Shown here: piece by piece, positions 1-13,530 of the stretch
Layout: each line of letters starts with the position of its first letter
Numbering within the stretch: the stretch's first letter is position 1
Origin: Glandiceps talaboti
Taxonomy: Eukaryota; Hemichordata; Enteropneusta; Spengelidae
NCBI RefSeq assembly: GCF_964340395.1
Contig: NC_135551.1
Coordinates: forward strand, 9,102,379-9,166,378
Direction: 5' to 3'
DNA: 64,000 nucleotides
Program-made: the position numbers and the translations under genes
Notes under the pieces: model-generated
Seen by the model: only the letters and a program-made list of their open reading frames with translations
What the model was told of the DNA's origin: nothing
Database searches by the model: none

Positions 1-1192
1 TGTTCTTTGAAATTGTAACAAAATCAGTGGATGAAGGAAACCCAATAGACATAGCATACCTTGACTTTAGTAAGGCCTTTGATAAGGTTCCTCATGCAAG
101 ACTAGTTTCAAAGCTACAAGCACATGGAGTAACCAGGAAGATCAGTGTTTGGATTCAGAACTGGTTAACCGACAGATCACAACGTACAGTATTAAATGGA
201 AATGCATCTAAGTGGTCAGCCGTCACCAGTGGTGTACCCCAAGGATCTGTGCTAGGACCCATTTTATTTTTAATTTACATTAACGACATTGATGATGTAG
301 TACAATCTTTCATACTTAAATTTGCAGATGATACCAAGCTGTGTTAAACTGTTAATTCACAGGCAGATTGTGACAATTTTCAAGATGATTTGAACAGATT
401 GTCTACATGGGCTGAAGACTGACAAATGTCTTTTAACTTGGACAAATGTAAGATTATGCACATTGGTTCATCAAACCAGTCACACAAGTACACCATGAAT
501 TATAAACCATTGAATTCAGTAACTGAAGAAAAGGATTTGGGTGTATTGATTCACAACTCATTGAAAACCAGTCATCATTGTGCAGCTGCAGCTAAAAGGG
601 CAAACAGGACACTTGGTATCATAAAACGGAACATTTCACACAAATCAAAATTCGTCATCATGAAGTTGTTCAACTCCTTAGTCAGACCACACATCGAATA
701 TGCCGTTCAGTTTTGGAACCCACACTACAAAAAAAGACATTGACCTTCTCGAAAAAAAAATACAAAGGCGAGCTACAAAGCTGATACCTGAACTGAGATA
801 TTTAAGTTATGCAGATAGACTAAGGACACTAAATATGACCACTTTGGAAGAACGAATGCGGAGAGGCGACTTGATTCAAGTGTTTCGTTTAATCAAGGGA
901 TTTGATAAAAGTGACTATGAGCTACTATTTAAGCTTCACCAAACCAGCAGGACAAGAGAACACTCACTAAAACTTGTTATATCTACAGTTAGGCTGGATA
1001 CTAGGAAATATTTCTTCTCAATGGAACAATTTACCAGAACACATCATCCAAGCTAAAATATTGTGGACTTTAAAATTAGACTGGACCAGTACATGAACAC
1101 TACAAGGGATTATATGAGCCTTTGAGGCTTTCTTCCCTGTCTTGCCATGGTTAATTTACAACCATGACAATCACGTTAAATCACGTTAATTT
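1..1192 (+). pseudogene. 5'-truncated CR1/L2-like LINE reverse transcriptase, decayed
   Basis: The window opens inside a non-LTR retrotransposon reverse transcriptase. Frame 3 shows the palm motif [12 protein letters not shown], then [18 protein letters not shown] and the catalytic FADDTKL box, followed by the RT thumb. The copy is broken: TAA at 345-347 just after the catalytic box, TGA at 420-422 where a Trp codon is expected, a frameshift near 730 into frame 1, and another shift near 1020. After that, coding similarity fades by about 1110. The 3' end carries a short repeated tail (the 10-mer aatcacgtta twice around 1170-1190), which is typical of CR1/L2-type LINE ends. The 5' part, including endonuclease, lies outside the window or was never inserted. 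The clade is assigned by motif style only. It differs clearly from the LINE at 51-55 kb. Confidence 0.85.
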
Positions 1193-1990
1193 GGAAAGGA
1201 AAAGAAAAGAAAATCGAAGGCGATGACATAATGAGTATGACGAAACCAAATTTTCTTTCCGCCAGTAGTCAACTAAACTAAAAATAAGATAGAAGAAATG
1301 TATGAAATATGGGAAGATATCAATAAGGATTACAAGCAAATTAGTAATATATTGAAAATGTTGATTAAACATAAAGAGTATAGAGTAAAATAGTGAAACT
1401 GTCGAAAATCTCTTAATCCATTCAATCAATAGTTCTAGTTAAAAATACGTTTTTCCTTTTTGATTCTAATCAAAACAGAAATTACAAGCGAAATTATAGT
1501 ACTTTGTACTTGAAAACTGTTTACATGTGTACCATAGAGGGTAACAGCGACCAGGAGACACTGCAATGGATTGGCATACAATTCAAAAACAAAGAAAATA
1601 GCAGTGGGTGCGATAGAGGGCGGGATTCTTGTATTCATTCGTGTTTCTTTCCTCCACCTAAGTCAGTAGAGGCATCAATATAGCATCATATAAAACATTT
1701 CATTAAAAAACTTTCAGTCAATAAACTCGCAACAAAATGACGTAACTGGTAATAAGGAAAAAACGTACAATAAAATTGTCATAAATAAATGGCTCTTGAA
1801 ATCAAAAGTGAAAAAAAAGAAAATAATTGTCTTTGTTGTTTAAAATGCAAAGTTAACATACATTATGGAAACAAGAGAATAAATGGGAAATTATGATTAT
1901 ATACCGGTTATCATAATATATGTAGAACATTCCGATGTGTAACTGAGCATAATGTCAAATGATTCAAAGTAACTGTAACTAAAAAGATTA
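1193..1990. other. Unassigned AT-rich sequence
   Basis: No gene is supported. Two minus-strand open frames (1181-1429 and 1435-1638) are hydrophobic and AT-driven, with no recognisable domain. An acceptor-like stretch exists on the minus strand near 1565, but nothing ties it to an exon. Confidence 0.5.
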
Positions 1991-2339
1991 GGCCTAAAAA
2001 AATAATTGTTTGATTCCGGTTAACCGACCACACCTAGTTTTTCACTGCCAAACCTAAATGTTTTTTTTACGTATTCGAATTTTGAAGTCTGGCGAGAAAT
2101 ATTGGATGCGGAAACTGACATCAACTTAAAAAGACAGTATAAAACTATTCTTCCAATCTGTAATGGCTGTACATCTGATAGGAAGAAATAAATAACACAG
2201 AGACCATTTGAAAAACGAAGCAAAACCTGAACTAGACACTCACACACGAAAAAAAATATAATAAAATAAAATAAAAAATCTATCTACCCCACTTCTAATA
2301 TTGAGCGTAATCGGAATCACGCAATTTTTTTATTACGCC
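1991..2339. mobile_element. MITE family 1, copy A
   Basis: This is a 349-bp non-autonomous element with imperfect terminal inverted repeats. The left end reads GGCCTAAAAAAATAATTG and the complement of the right end reads GGCGTAATAAAAAAATTG; the similarity continues into a shared TGATTCCG-G/A-TTA motif. Two relatives lie at 25935-26102 (partial) and 55849-56220 (opposite orientation, with a clear target duplication). No target duplication is visible for this copy. It has no coding capacity; open frames inside it are incidental. Confidence 0.75.
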
Positions 2340-3359
2340 TTCCAATAATAGTGTAAACGAAGTTTTTAACGAACTACAATCTAAAATATATTCTGAATAA
2401 ATGATTGTATCGAGTAAGTATCGATTAAATATTGAGTATATATTCAAAAGTGAAAAATGCATGTGTGGAACCAATTGTCAAAACTAAGTATAAGCTATTA
2501 ACTAAATCTCTCCATAACTACATGCATACACAGTAGTCGTAGTCCAAATGGTCATCATTCCTAATCATCATGTTAAGTACATATATTCTAATAAACCATA
2601 GACAAATTAGAAGGGGGCTAGGGTATCGAGTTATCGTCATTGTCACCATGGAGACCGTTATTGTCACTACGAAAAGTACTAATGTAACCACTGATGTCGT
2701 CAGTTTGGAACGTCATGGCTTTTGTGATTTGGAGTGAACACTCCGCGAAACTTTATTCTTCCAATATGAGCAAATTGTGAGCATTTACTTGGACCAACCG
2801 AATACAAATCTGATAAATTATGACGTCATACATAAGATACTATACTGTCCAAAATAAGCAGTATTTACATCGAATTCACTTGTAACTATTACTTGGGTAG
2901 CTAGCTCAGGGAATATGTCGGGAAACATTCAGTCGCGCCAGCACGACCTGTAGTACAAGCCAACACGATAAAAATATTGCATATCATTAAAAGTTTATAC
3001 ATGATAAAATAAATTCAACATAACTCAGGATGAAACAAATATTTAATCGTAAACGAATCATTATCAAAACAATTTCGCCCTTAAACTCATCCAATGGAGT
3101 TATTCAGAACATGTTGTCTTCTGAGAGAAACTGTGCGGTGTAAATCAATTTTGAAATCATTGTCCTCACTTAAAGGGACTATTATTCCATCTATTCTCTA
3201 AAATTTGCACTTGCGGCAATTGACCGGTCATAAAATCTACGAAGGTGACAAAATCGACCTGTTTATAAACTAAGCAAAATCTGTATCTTTAACTTGCGTT
3301 TAGATTGCACCATAATTAGGTTGGCATCTAGTATTCAAGACACAGAGATCACATAGACA

Positions 3360-3957
3360 GACGTAAAATCTAATAAGTGAATAACGAAGACATGTGGTCC
3401 CTAGTTTGTTCCTGTTTATCGCACACAGTTCCCTAGGAAATTAAACGAAAAGATTGACAACGCATCCAATACCTGTTAACAGTATAAGAAAGTTGATATG
3501 ACCACCTCAAAGAAAAGGAATGTGGTGATAATGAGACATACATAGTTTACGAACGCAAACGCTAGTGTCTTGACGAACCCACAATTGTAACAGGGTGACA
3601 TTGTAAACCGATTTGGGCAGCTCTATTAATATTTGAAGCTGGAATCCAACTGTAAATTACCGTGGCCGAAGATACTGTAGCCGAAAACGACAAATCACTC
3701 TTCTGTTTGTATTATCGCTCTACTGATTTAAAAATTGCCACCGATTTAAAAATCGCTACTGATTTAAAAATGGTATGAGGATTGAGGAATAGTCTTTCCA
3801 TTTTACAAGATACTCAAAGTTACTGTTTTTGAAGTGCCCTTTTAGAATTCATACATTTGTGATACCAAAGTGCACTTTTTCTGAAAATATTATTTATGTA
3901 GCATTAAATTTTAATAAGTTATTGGCATATTTTCTGTATACCACAAAAAGGAAAATA
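3360..3957. other. 598-bp segment present only in long array units
   Basis: Short units join the bases before this segment (…cacatagaca) directly to ttgtttctgg after it. All five short units share the same junction, apart from one base in unit 3, so the deletion predates their amplification. The equivalent segment in unit 2 runs from about 5944 to 6542. It includes the first copy of an internal duplication: 3843-3995 resembles 4147-4290, both holding CATTTGTGATACCAAAG and a TTGTTTCT motif. Confidence 0.85.
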
Positions 3958-4253
3958 TTGTTTCTGGTTTGGAAATGTTGTCTAAAGTGGTGCGACGATA
4001 CGATTTTTTTTTACATTCTCAACAAATGTTACTCAGACTACTGTTCATAGCAGTTACTGTTCTTTTTATTTAGTACATAATTTATGGTTTTCAGTAATTA
4101 CGCTATATCTCAAGGGTGCATGCTTCAAATTCAATATATATTTTGGTACATACATTTGTGATACCAAAGCACACCTGTCCTGAAAATATTATCGATGTAG
4201 TGGTTAGTTTTAATAAGTTATTGGCACATTTCTGCTAGGCCACAAAAAGAAAA

Positions 4254-4364
4254 GAATTGTTTCTAGTCAGGAAATGTCACAGACAGGGGCAGGGAGTATT
4301 TAAGTGATGCACACTGACCAGAAACAATTCTCTCTTTTTTGGCCTTTGAAACTATTTCTACGGT
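4254..4364 (+). promoter_or_regulatory. Repeated core-promoter-like block with hairpin and splice donor
   Basis: In order: an inverted-repeat arm at 4254-4270, the TATA-like TATTTAAG at 4297-4304, the second arm at 4314-4330 (16 of 17 positions pair), a pyrimidine tract TCTCTTTTTT at 4331-4340 about 30 bp past the TATA, and a consensus donor CG|GTGAGT with GT at 4363-4364. The spacing fits a TATA-driven start with a TOP-like initiator and a short first exon. An acceptor-like CTGTAG follows at about 4503-4508, with an intron-sized gap of about 145 bp. TATA equivalents in other units lie at 6882, 8868, 10852, 12837, 14821 and 16806. No downstream reading frame is recognised, so any product would be non-coding or spliced elsewhere. 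This is a pattern reading, not proof of transcription. Confidence 0.45.
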
Positions 4365-4990
4365 GAGTGCTACGCTACATTGTTCTATAAAGCTTCACAT
4401 TGCATGTTCCGGTTGGCCAGGAGATTGCTACAGCAAGGGGCAAACAACAATCAATGACAAAAAATAACTTATTGCATATGTTCTGTTGTATTCCAACAAT
4501 TGTCTGTAGGAACGTGAATCTCAAAACTTTCAGTTTAAATCTAGTCCAGTTTTCCAACAGAAATAATCACGCCGAATGTGTCTATGCGAATAGTCGATTG
4601 CAATCCTGTCTATCGGGTACCTAAACTATACTGTATCATAGCGTATGCAAAGACTCAGACACAGTGCTGTAAACAGAGAAACTAACAGATTTTAACACAG
4701 TCACATAAATTACTACATTATGCAGACAAACTGGTCTTATCACAAATTTCAACGCAAACCATTTTCAGATAAGACTAAATAAAAACATTTGTGTTTCAGA
4801 TAACTCGACATACCCTAGTTTAAGCCGTCGACATTAAACATTTTTTTAAACATTTAAAAGAGAAATATAGGAAATTCTTATATTTTATTAACAACGTCTT
4901 GTTTGGTTTTGGTCGAAACAATATTTTTTTCAAAAATAAAAACAATAAAAAAGTTAAAATAAATATTTTCTGAGGCCATATAATTGGATA

Positions 4991-7575
4991 TATCGAGTAA
5001 GTATCGATTAAATATTGAGTATATATTCAAAAGTGAAAAATGCATGTGTGGAACCAATTGTCAAAACTAAGTATAAGCTATTAACTAAATCTCTCCATAA
5101 CTACATGCATATACAGTAGTCGTAGTCCAAATGGTCATCATTCCTAATCATCATGTTAAGTACATATATTCTAATAAACCATAGACAAATTAGAAGGGGG
5201 CTAGGGTATCGAGTTATCGTCATTGTCACCATGGAGACCGTTATTGTCACTACGAAAAGTAGCAATGTAACCACTGATGTCGTCAGTTTGGAACGTCATG
5301 GCTTTTGTGATTTGGAGTGAACACTCCGCGAAACTTTATTCTTCTAATATGAGCAAATTGTGAGCATTTACTTGGACCAAACCGAATACAAATCTGATAA
5401 ATTATGACGTCATAAATAAGATACTATACTGTCCAAAATAAGCAGTATTTACATCGAATTCACTTGTAACTATTACTTGGGTAGCTAGCTCAGGGAATAT
5501 GTCGGGAAACAGTCAGTCGCGCCAGCACGACCTGTAGTACAAGCCAACACGATATAAATATTGCATATCATTAAAAGTTTATACATAATAAAATAAATTC
5601 AACATAACTCAGGATGAAACAAATATTTAATCGTAAACGAATCATTATCAAAACAATTTCGCCCTTAAACTCATCCAATGGAGTTATTCAGAACATGTTG
5701 TCTTCAGAGAGAAACTGTGCGGTGTAAATCAATTTTGAAATCATTGTCCTCACAAAGGGACTATTATTCCATCTATTCTCTAAAATTTGCACTTGCGGCA
5801 ATTGACCGGTCATAAAATCTACGAAGGTGACAAAATCGGCCTGTTTATAAACTAAGCAAAATCTGTATCTTTAACTTGCGTTTAGATTGCACCATAATTA
5901 GGTTGGCATCTAGTATTCAAGACACAGAGATCACATAGACAGACGTAAAATCTAATAAGTCAATAACGAAGACATGTGGTCCCTAGTTTGTTCCTGTTTA
6001 TCGCACACAGTTCCCCTAGGAAATTAACCGAAAAGATTGACAACGCAACCAATACCTGTTAACAGTATAAGAAAGTTGATATGACCACCTCAAAGAAAAG
6101 GAATGTGGTGATAATGAGACATGCATAGTTTATGAACGCAAACGCTAGTGTCTTGACGAACCCACAATTGTAACAGGGTGACATTGTAAACCGATTTGGG
6201 CAGCTCTATTAATATTTGAAGCTGGAATCCAACTGTAAATTACCGTGGCCGAAGATACCGTAGCCGAAAACGACAAATCACTCTTCTGTTTGTATTATCG
6301 CTCTACTGATTTAAAAATTGTCACCGATTTAAAAATCGCTACTGATTTAAAAATGGGATGAGGATTGAGGAATAGTCTTTCCATTTTACAAGATACTCAA
6401 AGTTACTGTTTTTGAAGTGCCCTTTTAGAATTCATACATTTGTGATACCAAAGTGCACTTTGTCTGAAAATATTATTGATGTAGCATTTAATTTTAATAA
6501 GTTATTGGCATATTTTCTGTATACCACAAAAAGGAAAATATTGTTTCTGGTTTGGAAATGTTGTCTAAAGTGGTGCGACGATGCGATTTTTTTTTTTACA
6601 TTCTCAACAAATGTTACTCAGACTACTGTTCATAGCAGTTACTGTTCTTTTTATTTAGTACATAATTTATGGTTTTCAGTAATTACGCTATATCTCAAGA
6701 GTGCATGCTTCAAATTCAATATATATTTTGGTACATAAATTTGTGATACCAAAGCACACCTGTCCTGAAAATAGTATCGATGTAGTGGTTAGTTTTCATA
6801 AGTTATTGGCACATTTCCGCTAGGCCACAAAAAGAAAAGAATTGTTTCTAGTCAGGAAATGTCACAGTCAGGGGCAGGGAGTATTTAAGTGATGCACACT
6901 GAACAGAAACAATTCTCTCTTTTTTGGCCTTTGAAACTATTTCTACGGTGAGTGCTACGCTACATTGTTCTATAAAGCTTCACATTGCATGTTCCGGTTG
7001 GCCAGGAGATTGCTACAGCAAGGGGCAAACAGCAATCAATGACAAAAAATAACTTATTGCATATGTTCTGTTGTATTCCAACAATTGTCTGTAGGAACGT
7101 GAATCTCAAAACTTTCAGTTTAAATCTAGTCCAGTTTTCCAACAGAAATAATCACGCCGAATGTGTCTATGCGAATAGTCGATTGCAATCCTGTCTATCG
7201 GGTACCAAAACTATACTGTATCACAGCGTATGCAAAGACTCAGACACAGTACTGTAAACAGAGAAACTAACAGATTTTAACACAGTCACATAAATTACTA
7301 CATTATGCAGACAAACTGGTCTTATCACAAATTTCAACGCAAACCATTTTCAGATAAGACTAAATAAAAACATTTGTGTTTCCGATAACTCGACATACCC
7401 TAGTTTAAGCCGTCGACATTAAACATTTTTTTAAACATTTAAAAGAGAAATATAGGAAATTCTTATATTTTATTAACAACGTCTTGTTTGGTTTTGGTCG
7501 AAACAATATTTTTTTCAAAAATAAAAACAATAATAAAGATTAAATAAATATTTTTTGAGGCCATATAATTGGATA
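4991..7575 (+). repeat. Array unit 2 (long form)
   Basis: This 2585-bp unit retains the 598-bp segment. Its TATA-like box is at 6882-6889. It carries GATATAAAT and CATAATAAA variants near 5550-5590 that recur only in unit 6. Confidence 0.95.
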
Positions 7576-9561
7576 TATCGAGTAAGTATCGATTAAATAT
7601 TGAGTATATATTCAAAAGTGAAAAATTCATGTGAGGAACCAATTGTCAAAACTAAGTATAAGCTATTAACTAAATCTCTCCATAACTACATGCATATACA
7701 GTAGTCGTAGTCCAAATGGTCATCATTCCTAATCGTCATGTTTAGTACATATATTCTAATAAACCATATACAAATTAGAAGGGGGCTAGGGTATCGAGTT
7801 ATCGTCATTGTCACCATGGAGACCGTTATTGTCACTACGAAAAGTAGCAATGTAACCACTGATGTCGTCAGTTTGGAACGTCATGGCTTTTGTGATTTGG
7901 AGTGAACACTTCGCGAAACTTTATTCTTCTAATATGAGGAAATTGTGAGCATTTACTTGGACCAAACCGAATACAAATCTGATAAATTATGACGTCATAA
8001 ATAAGATACTATACTGTCCAAAATAAGCAGTATTTACATCGAATTCACTTGTAACTATTACTTGGGTAGCTAGCTCAGGGAATATGTCGGGAAACAGTCA
8101 GTCGCGCCAGCACGACCTGTAGTACAAGCCAACACGATAGAAATATTGCATATCATTAAAAGTTTATACATGATAAAATAAATTCAACATAACTCAGGAT
8201 GAAACAAATATTTAATCGTAAACGAATCATTATCAAAACAATTTCGCCCTTAAACTCATCCAATGGAGTTATTCAGAACATGTTGTCTTCAGAGAGAAAC
8301 TGTGCGGTGTAAATCAATTTTGTAATCATTGTCCTCACAAAGGGACTATTATTCCATCTATTCTCTAAAATTTGCACTTGCGGCAATTGACCGGTCATAA
8401 AATCTACGAAGGTGACAAAATCGGCCTGTTTATAAACTAAGCAAAATCTGTATCTTTAACTTGCGTTTAGATTGCACCATAATTAGGTTGGCATCTAGTA
8501 TTCAAGACACAGAGATCACATATACATTGTTTCTGGTTTGGAAATGTTGTCTAAAGTGGTGCGACGATGCGATTTTTTTTTTTACATTCTCAACAAATGT
8601 TACTCAGACTACTGTTCATAGCAGTTACTGTTCTTTTTATTTAGTACATAATTTATGGTTTTCAGTAATTACGCTATATCTCAAGAGTGCATGCTTCAAA
8701 TTCAATATATATTTTGGTACATAAATTTGTGATACCAAAGCACACCTGTCCTGAAAATATTATCGATGTAGTGGTTAGTTTTCATAAGTTATTGGCACAT
8801 TTCCGCTAGGCCACAAAAAGAAAAGAATTGTTTCTAGTCAGGAAATGTTACAGACAGGGGCAGGGAGTATTTAAGTGATGCACACTGACCAGAAACAATT
8901 CTCTCTTTTTTGGCCTTTGAAACTATTTCTACGGTGAGTGCTACGCTACATTGTTCTATAAAGCTTCACATTGCATGTTCCGGTTGGCCAGGAGATTGCT
9001 ACAGCAAGGGGCAAACAACAATCAATGACAAAAAATAACTTATTGCATATGTTCTGTTGTATTCCAACAATTGTCTGTAGGAACGTGAATCTCAAAACTT
9101 TCAGTTTAAATCTAGTCCAGTTTTCCAACAGAAATAATCACGCCGAATGTGTCTATGCGAATAGTCGATTGCAATCCTGTCTATCGGGTACCAAAACTAT
9201 ACTGTATCATAGCGTATGCAAAGACTCAGACACAGTACTGTAAACAGAGAAACTAACAGATTTTAACACAGTCACATAAATTACTACATTATGCAGACAA
9301 ACTGGTCTTATCACAAATTTCAACGCAAACCATTTTCAGATAAGACTAAATAAAAACATTTGTGTTTCCGATAACTCGACATACCCTAGTTTAAGCCGTC
9401 GACATTAAACATTTTTTTAAACATTTAAAAGAGAAATATAAGAAATTCTTATATTTTATTAACAACGTCTTGTTTGGTTTTGGTCGAAACAATATTTTTT
9501 TCAAAAATAAAAACAATAAAAAAGATTAAATAAATATTTTCTGAGGCCATATAATTGGATA
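7576..9561 (+). repeat. Array unit 3 (short form)
   Basis: This 1986-bp unit lacks the 598-bp segment; the junction lies in the cacatatacattgtttctgg stretch near 8515-8535. Its TATA-like box is at 8868-8875. The 5' part carries the TTCATGTGAGG and TCGTCATGTTTAG variants shared with units 4 and 7. Confidence 0.95.
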
Positions 9562-11545
9562 TATCGAGTAAGTATCGATTAAATATTGAGTATATATTCA
9601 AAAGTGAAAAATTCATGTGTGGAACCAATTGTCAAAACTAAGTATAAGCTATTAACTAAATCTCTCCATAACTACATGCATATACAGTAGTCGTAGTCCA
9701 AATGGTCATCATTCCTAATCGTCATGTTTAGTACATATATTCTAATAAACCATAGACAAATTAGAAGGGGGCTAGGGTATCGAGTTATCGTCATTGTCAC
9801 CATGGAGACCGTTATTGTCACTACGAAAAGTAGCAATGTAACCACTGATGTCGTCAGTTTGGAACGTCATGGCTTTTGTGATTTGGAGTGAACACTTCGC
9901 GAAACTTTATTCTTCTAATATGAGCAAATTGTGAGCATTTACTTGGACCAAACCGAATACAAATCTGATAAATTATGACGTCATAAATAAGATACTATAC
10001 TGTCCAAAATAAGCAGTATTTACATCGAATTCACTTGTAACTATTACTTGGGTAGCTAGCTCAGGGAATATGTCGGGAAACAGTCAGTCGCGCCAGCACG
10101 ACCTGTAGTACAAGCCAACACGATAGAAATATTGCATATCATTAAAAGTTTATACATGATAAAATAAATTCAACATAACTCAGGATGAAACAAATATTTA
10201 ATCGTAAACGAATCATTATCAAAACAATTTCGCCCTTAAACTCATCCAATGGAGTTATTCAGAACATGTTGTCTTCAGAGAGAAACTGTGCGGTGTAAAT
10301 CAATTTTGTAATCATTGTCCTCACAAAGGGACTATTATTCCATCTATTCTCTAAAATTTGCACTTGCGGCAATTGACCGGTCATAAAATCTACGAAGGTG
10401 ACAAAATCGGCCTGTTTATAAACTAAGCAAAATCTGTATCTTTAACTTGCGTTTAGATTGCACCATAATTAGGTTGGCATCTAGTATTCAAGACACAGAG
10501 ATCACATAGACATTGTTTCTGGTTTGGAAATGTTGTCTAAAGTGGTGCGACGATGCGATTTTTTTTTTACATTCTCAACAAATGTTACTCAGACTACTGT
10601 TCATAGCAGTTACTGTTCTTTTTATTTAGTACATAATTTATGGTTTTCAGTAATTACGCTATATCTCAAGAGTGCATGCTTCAAATTCAATATATCTTTT
10701 GGTACATAAATTTGTGATACCAAAGCACACCTGTCCTGAAAATAGTATCGATGTAGTGGTTAGTTTTCATAAGTTATTGGCACATTTCCGCTAGGCCACA
10801 AAAAGAAAAGAATTGTTTCTAGTCAGGAAATGTCACAGACAGGGCAGGGAGTATTTAAGTGATGCACACTGACCAGAAACAATTCTCTCTTTTTTGGCCT
10901 TTGAAACTATTTCTACGGTGAGTGCTACGCTACATTGTTCTATAAAGCTTCACATTGCATGTTCCGGTTGGCCAGGAGATTGCTACAGCAAGGGGCAAAC
11001 AGCAATCAATGACAAAAAATAACTTATTGCATATGTTCTGTTGTATTCCAACAATTGTCTGTAGGAACGTGAATCTCAAAACTTTCAGTTTAAATCTAGT
11101 CCAGTTTTCCAACAGAAATAATCACGCCGAATGTGTCTATGCGAATAGTCGATTGCAATCCTGTCTATCGGGTACCAAAACTATACTGTATCATAGCGTA
11201 TGCAAAGACTCAGACACAGTACTGTAAACAGAGAAACTAACAGATTTTAACACAGTCACATAAATTACTACATTATGCAGACAAACTGGTCTTATCACAA
11301 ATTTCAACGCAAACCATTTTCAGATAAGACTAAATAAAAACATTTGTGTTTCCGATAACTCGACATACCCTAGTTTAAGCCGTCGACATTAAACATTTTT
11401 TTAAACATTTAAAAGAGAAATATAGGAAATTCTTATATTTTATTAACAACGTCTTGTTTGGTTTTGGTCGAAACAATATTTTTTTCAAAAATAAAAACAA
11501 TAAAAAAGATAAAATAAATATTTTCTGAGGCCATATAATTGGATA
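9562..11545 (+). repeat. Array unit 4 (short form)
   Basis: This is a 1984-bp unit with the 598-bp deletion and a TATA-like box at 10852-10859. One G is missing from the GGGGCAGGG run just upstream of the box. Confidence 0.95.
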
Positions 11546-13530
11546 TATCGAGTAAGTATCGATTAAATATTGAGTATATATTCAAAAGTGAAAAATGCAT
11601 GTGTGGAACCAATTGTCAAAACTAAGTATAAGCTATTAACTAAATCTCTCCATAACTACATGCATATACAGTAGTCGTAGTCCAAATGGTCATCATTCCT
11701 AATCATCATGTTAAGTACATATATTCTAATAAACCATAGACAAATTAGAAGGGGGCTAGGGTATCGAGTTATCGTCATTGTCACCATGGAGACCGTTATT
11801 GTCACTACGAAAAGTAGCAATGTAACCACTGATGTCGTCAGTTTGGAACGTCATGGCTTTTGTGATTTGGAGTGAACACTTCGCGAAACTTTATTCTTCT
11901 AATATGAGGAAATTGTGAGCATTTACTTGGACCAAACCGAATACAAATCTGATAAATTATGACGTCATAAATAAGATACTATACTGTCCAAAATAAGCAG
12001 TATTTACATCGAATTCACTTGTAACTATTACTTGGGTAGCTAGCTCAGGGAATATGTCGGGAAACAGTCAGTCGCGCCAGCACGACCTGTAGTACAAGCC
12101 AACACGATAGAAATATTGCATATCATTAAAAGTTTATACATGATAAAATAAATTCAACATAACTCAGGATGAAACAAATATTTAATCGTAAACGAATCAT
12201 TATCAAAACAATTTCGCCCTTAAACTCATCCAATGGAGTTATTCAGAACATGTTGTCTTCAGAGAGAAACTGTGCGGTGTAAATCAATTTTGTAATCATT
12301 GTCCTCACAAAGGGACTATTATTCCATCTATTCGCTAAAATTTGCACTTGCGGCAATTGACCGGTCATAAAATCTACGAAGGTGACAAAATCGGCCTGTT
12401 TATAAACTAAGCAAAATCTGTATCTTTAACTTGCGTTTAGATTGCACCATAATTAGGTTGGCATCTAGTATTCAAGACACAGAGATCACATAGACATTGT
12501 TTCTGGTTTGGAAATGTTGTCTAAAGTGGTGCGACGATGCGATTTTTTTTTTACATTCTCAACAAATGTTACTCAGACTACTGTTCATAGCAGTTACTGT
12601 TCTTTTTATTTAGTACATAATTTATGGTTTTCAGTAATTACGCTATATCTCAAGAGTGCATGCTTCAAATTCAATATATCTTTTGGTACATAAATTTGTG
12701 ATACCAAAGCACACCTGTCCTGAAAATAGTATCGATGTAGTGGTTAGTTTTCATAAGTTATTGGCACATTTCCGCTAGGCCACAAAAAGAAAAGAATTGT
12801 TTCTAGTCAGGAAATGTCACAGACAGGGGCAGGGAGTATTTAAGTGATGCACACTGACCAGAAACAATTCTCTCTTTTTTGGCCTTTGAAACTATTTCTA
12901 CGGTGAGTGCTACGCTACATTGTTCTATAAAGCTTCACATTGCATGTTCCGGTTGGCCAGGAGATTGCTACAGCAAGGGGCAAACAGCAATCAATGACAA
13001 AAAATAACTTATTGCATATGTTCTGTTGTATTCCAACAATTGTCTGTAGGAACGTGAATCTCAAAACTTTCAGTTTAAATCTAGTCCAGTTTTCCAACAG
13101 AAATAATCACGCCGAATGTGTCTATGCGAATAGTCGATTGCAATCCTGTCTATCGGGTACCAAAACTATACTGTATCATAGCGTATGCAAAGACTCAGAC
13201 ACAGTACTGTAAACAGAGAAACTAACAGATTTTAACACAGTCACATAAATTACTACATTATGCAGTCAAACTGGTCTTATCACAAATTTCAACGCAAACC
13301 ATTTTCAGATAAGACTAAATAAAAACATTTGTGTTTCCGATAACTCGACATACCCTAGTTTAAGCCGTCGACATTAAACATTTTTTTAAACATTTAAAAG
13401 AGAAATATAGGAAATTCTTATATTTTATTAACAACGTCTTGTTTGGTTTTGGTCGAAACAATATTTTTTTCAAAAATAAAAACAATAAAAAAGATAAAAT
13501 AAATATTTTCTGAGGCCATATAATTGGATA
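11546..13530 (+). repeat. Array unit 5 (short form, mosaic)
   Basis: This 1985-bp unit has its TATA-like box at 12837-12844. Its first roughly 170 bp carry the TGCATGTGTGG and TCATCATGTTAAG variants of units 1, 2 and 6. Past about 11880 it carries CACTTCGCG and GAGGAAATTG, as in units 3 and 7, so it is a mosaic. Confidence 0.95.

Larger units (their letters stand above)
2408..4990 (+). repeat. Array unit 1 (long form)
   Basis: This 2583-bp unit is the most diverged at small indels (for example CTTAAAGGG near 3170 where others have CACAAAGGG). It retains the 598-bp segment missing from short units. Its TATA-like box is at 4297-4304 and its splice donor GT at 4363-4364. Confidence 0.95.

Noticed and set aside
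2891-2921. tRNA-like A-box (TAGCTAGCTCAGGG) in the array unit
   Set aside because: No matching B-box or cloverleaf within 100 bp, and no pol III gene structure.
4375-4624. Overlapping 60-90-codon frames on both strands repeated in every array unit
   Set aside because: They recur because the units are nearly identical. The sequences lack domains, a premature stop occurs in units 1 and 6 of the plus frame, and both strands being open together argues against coding.
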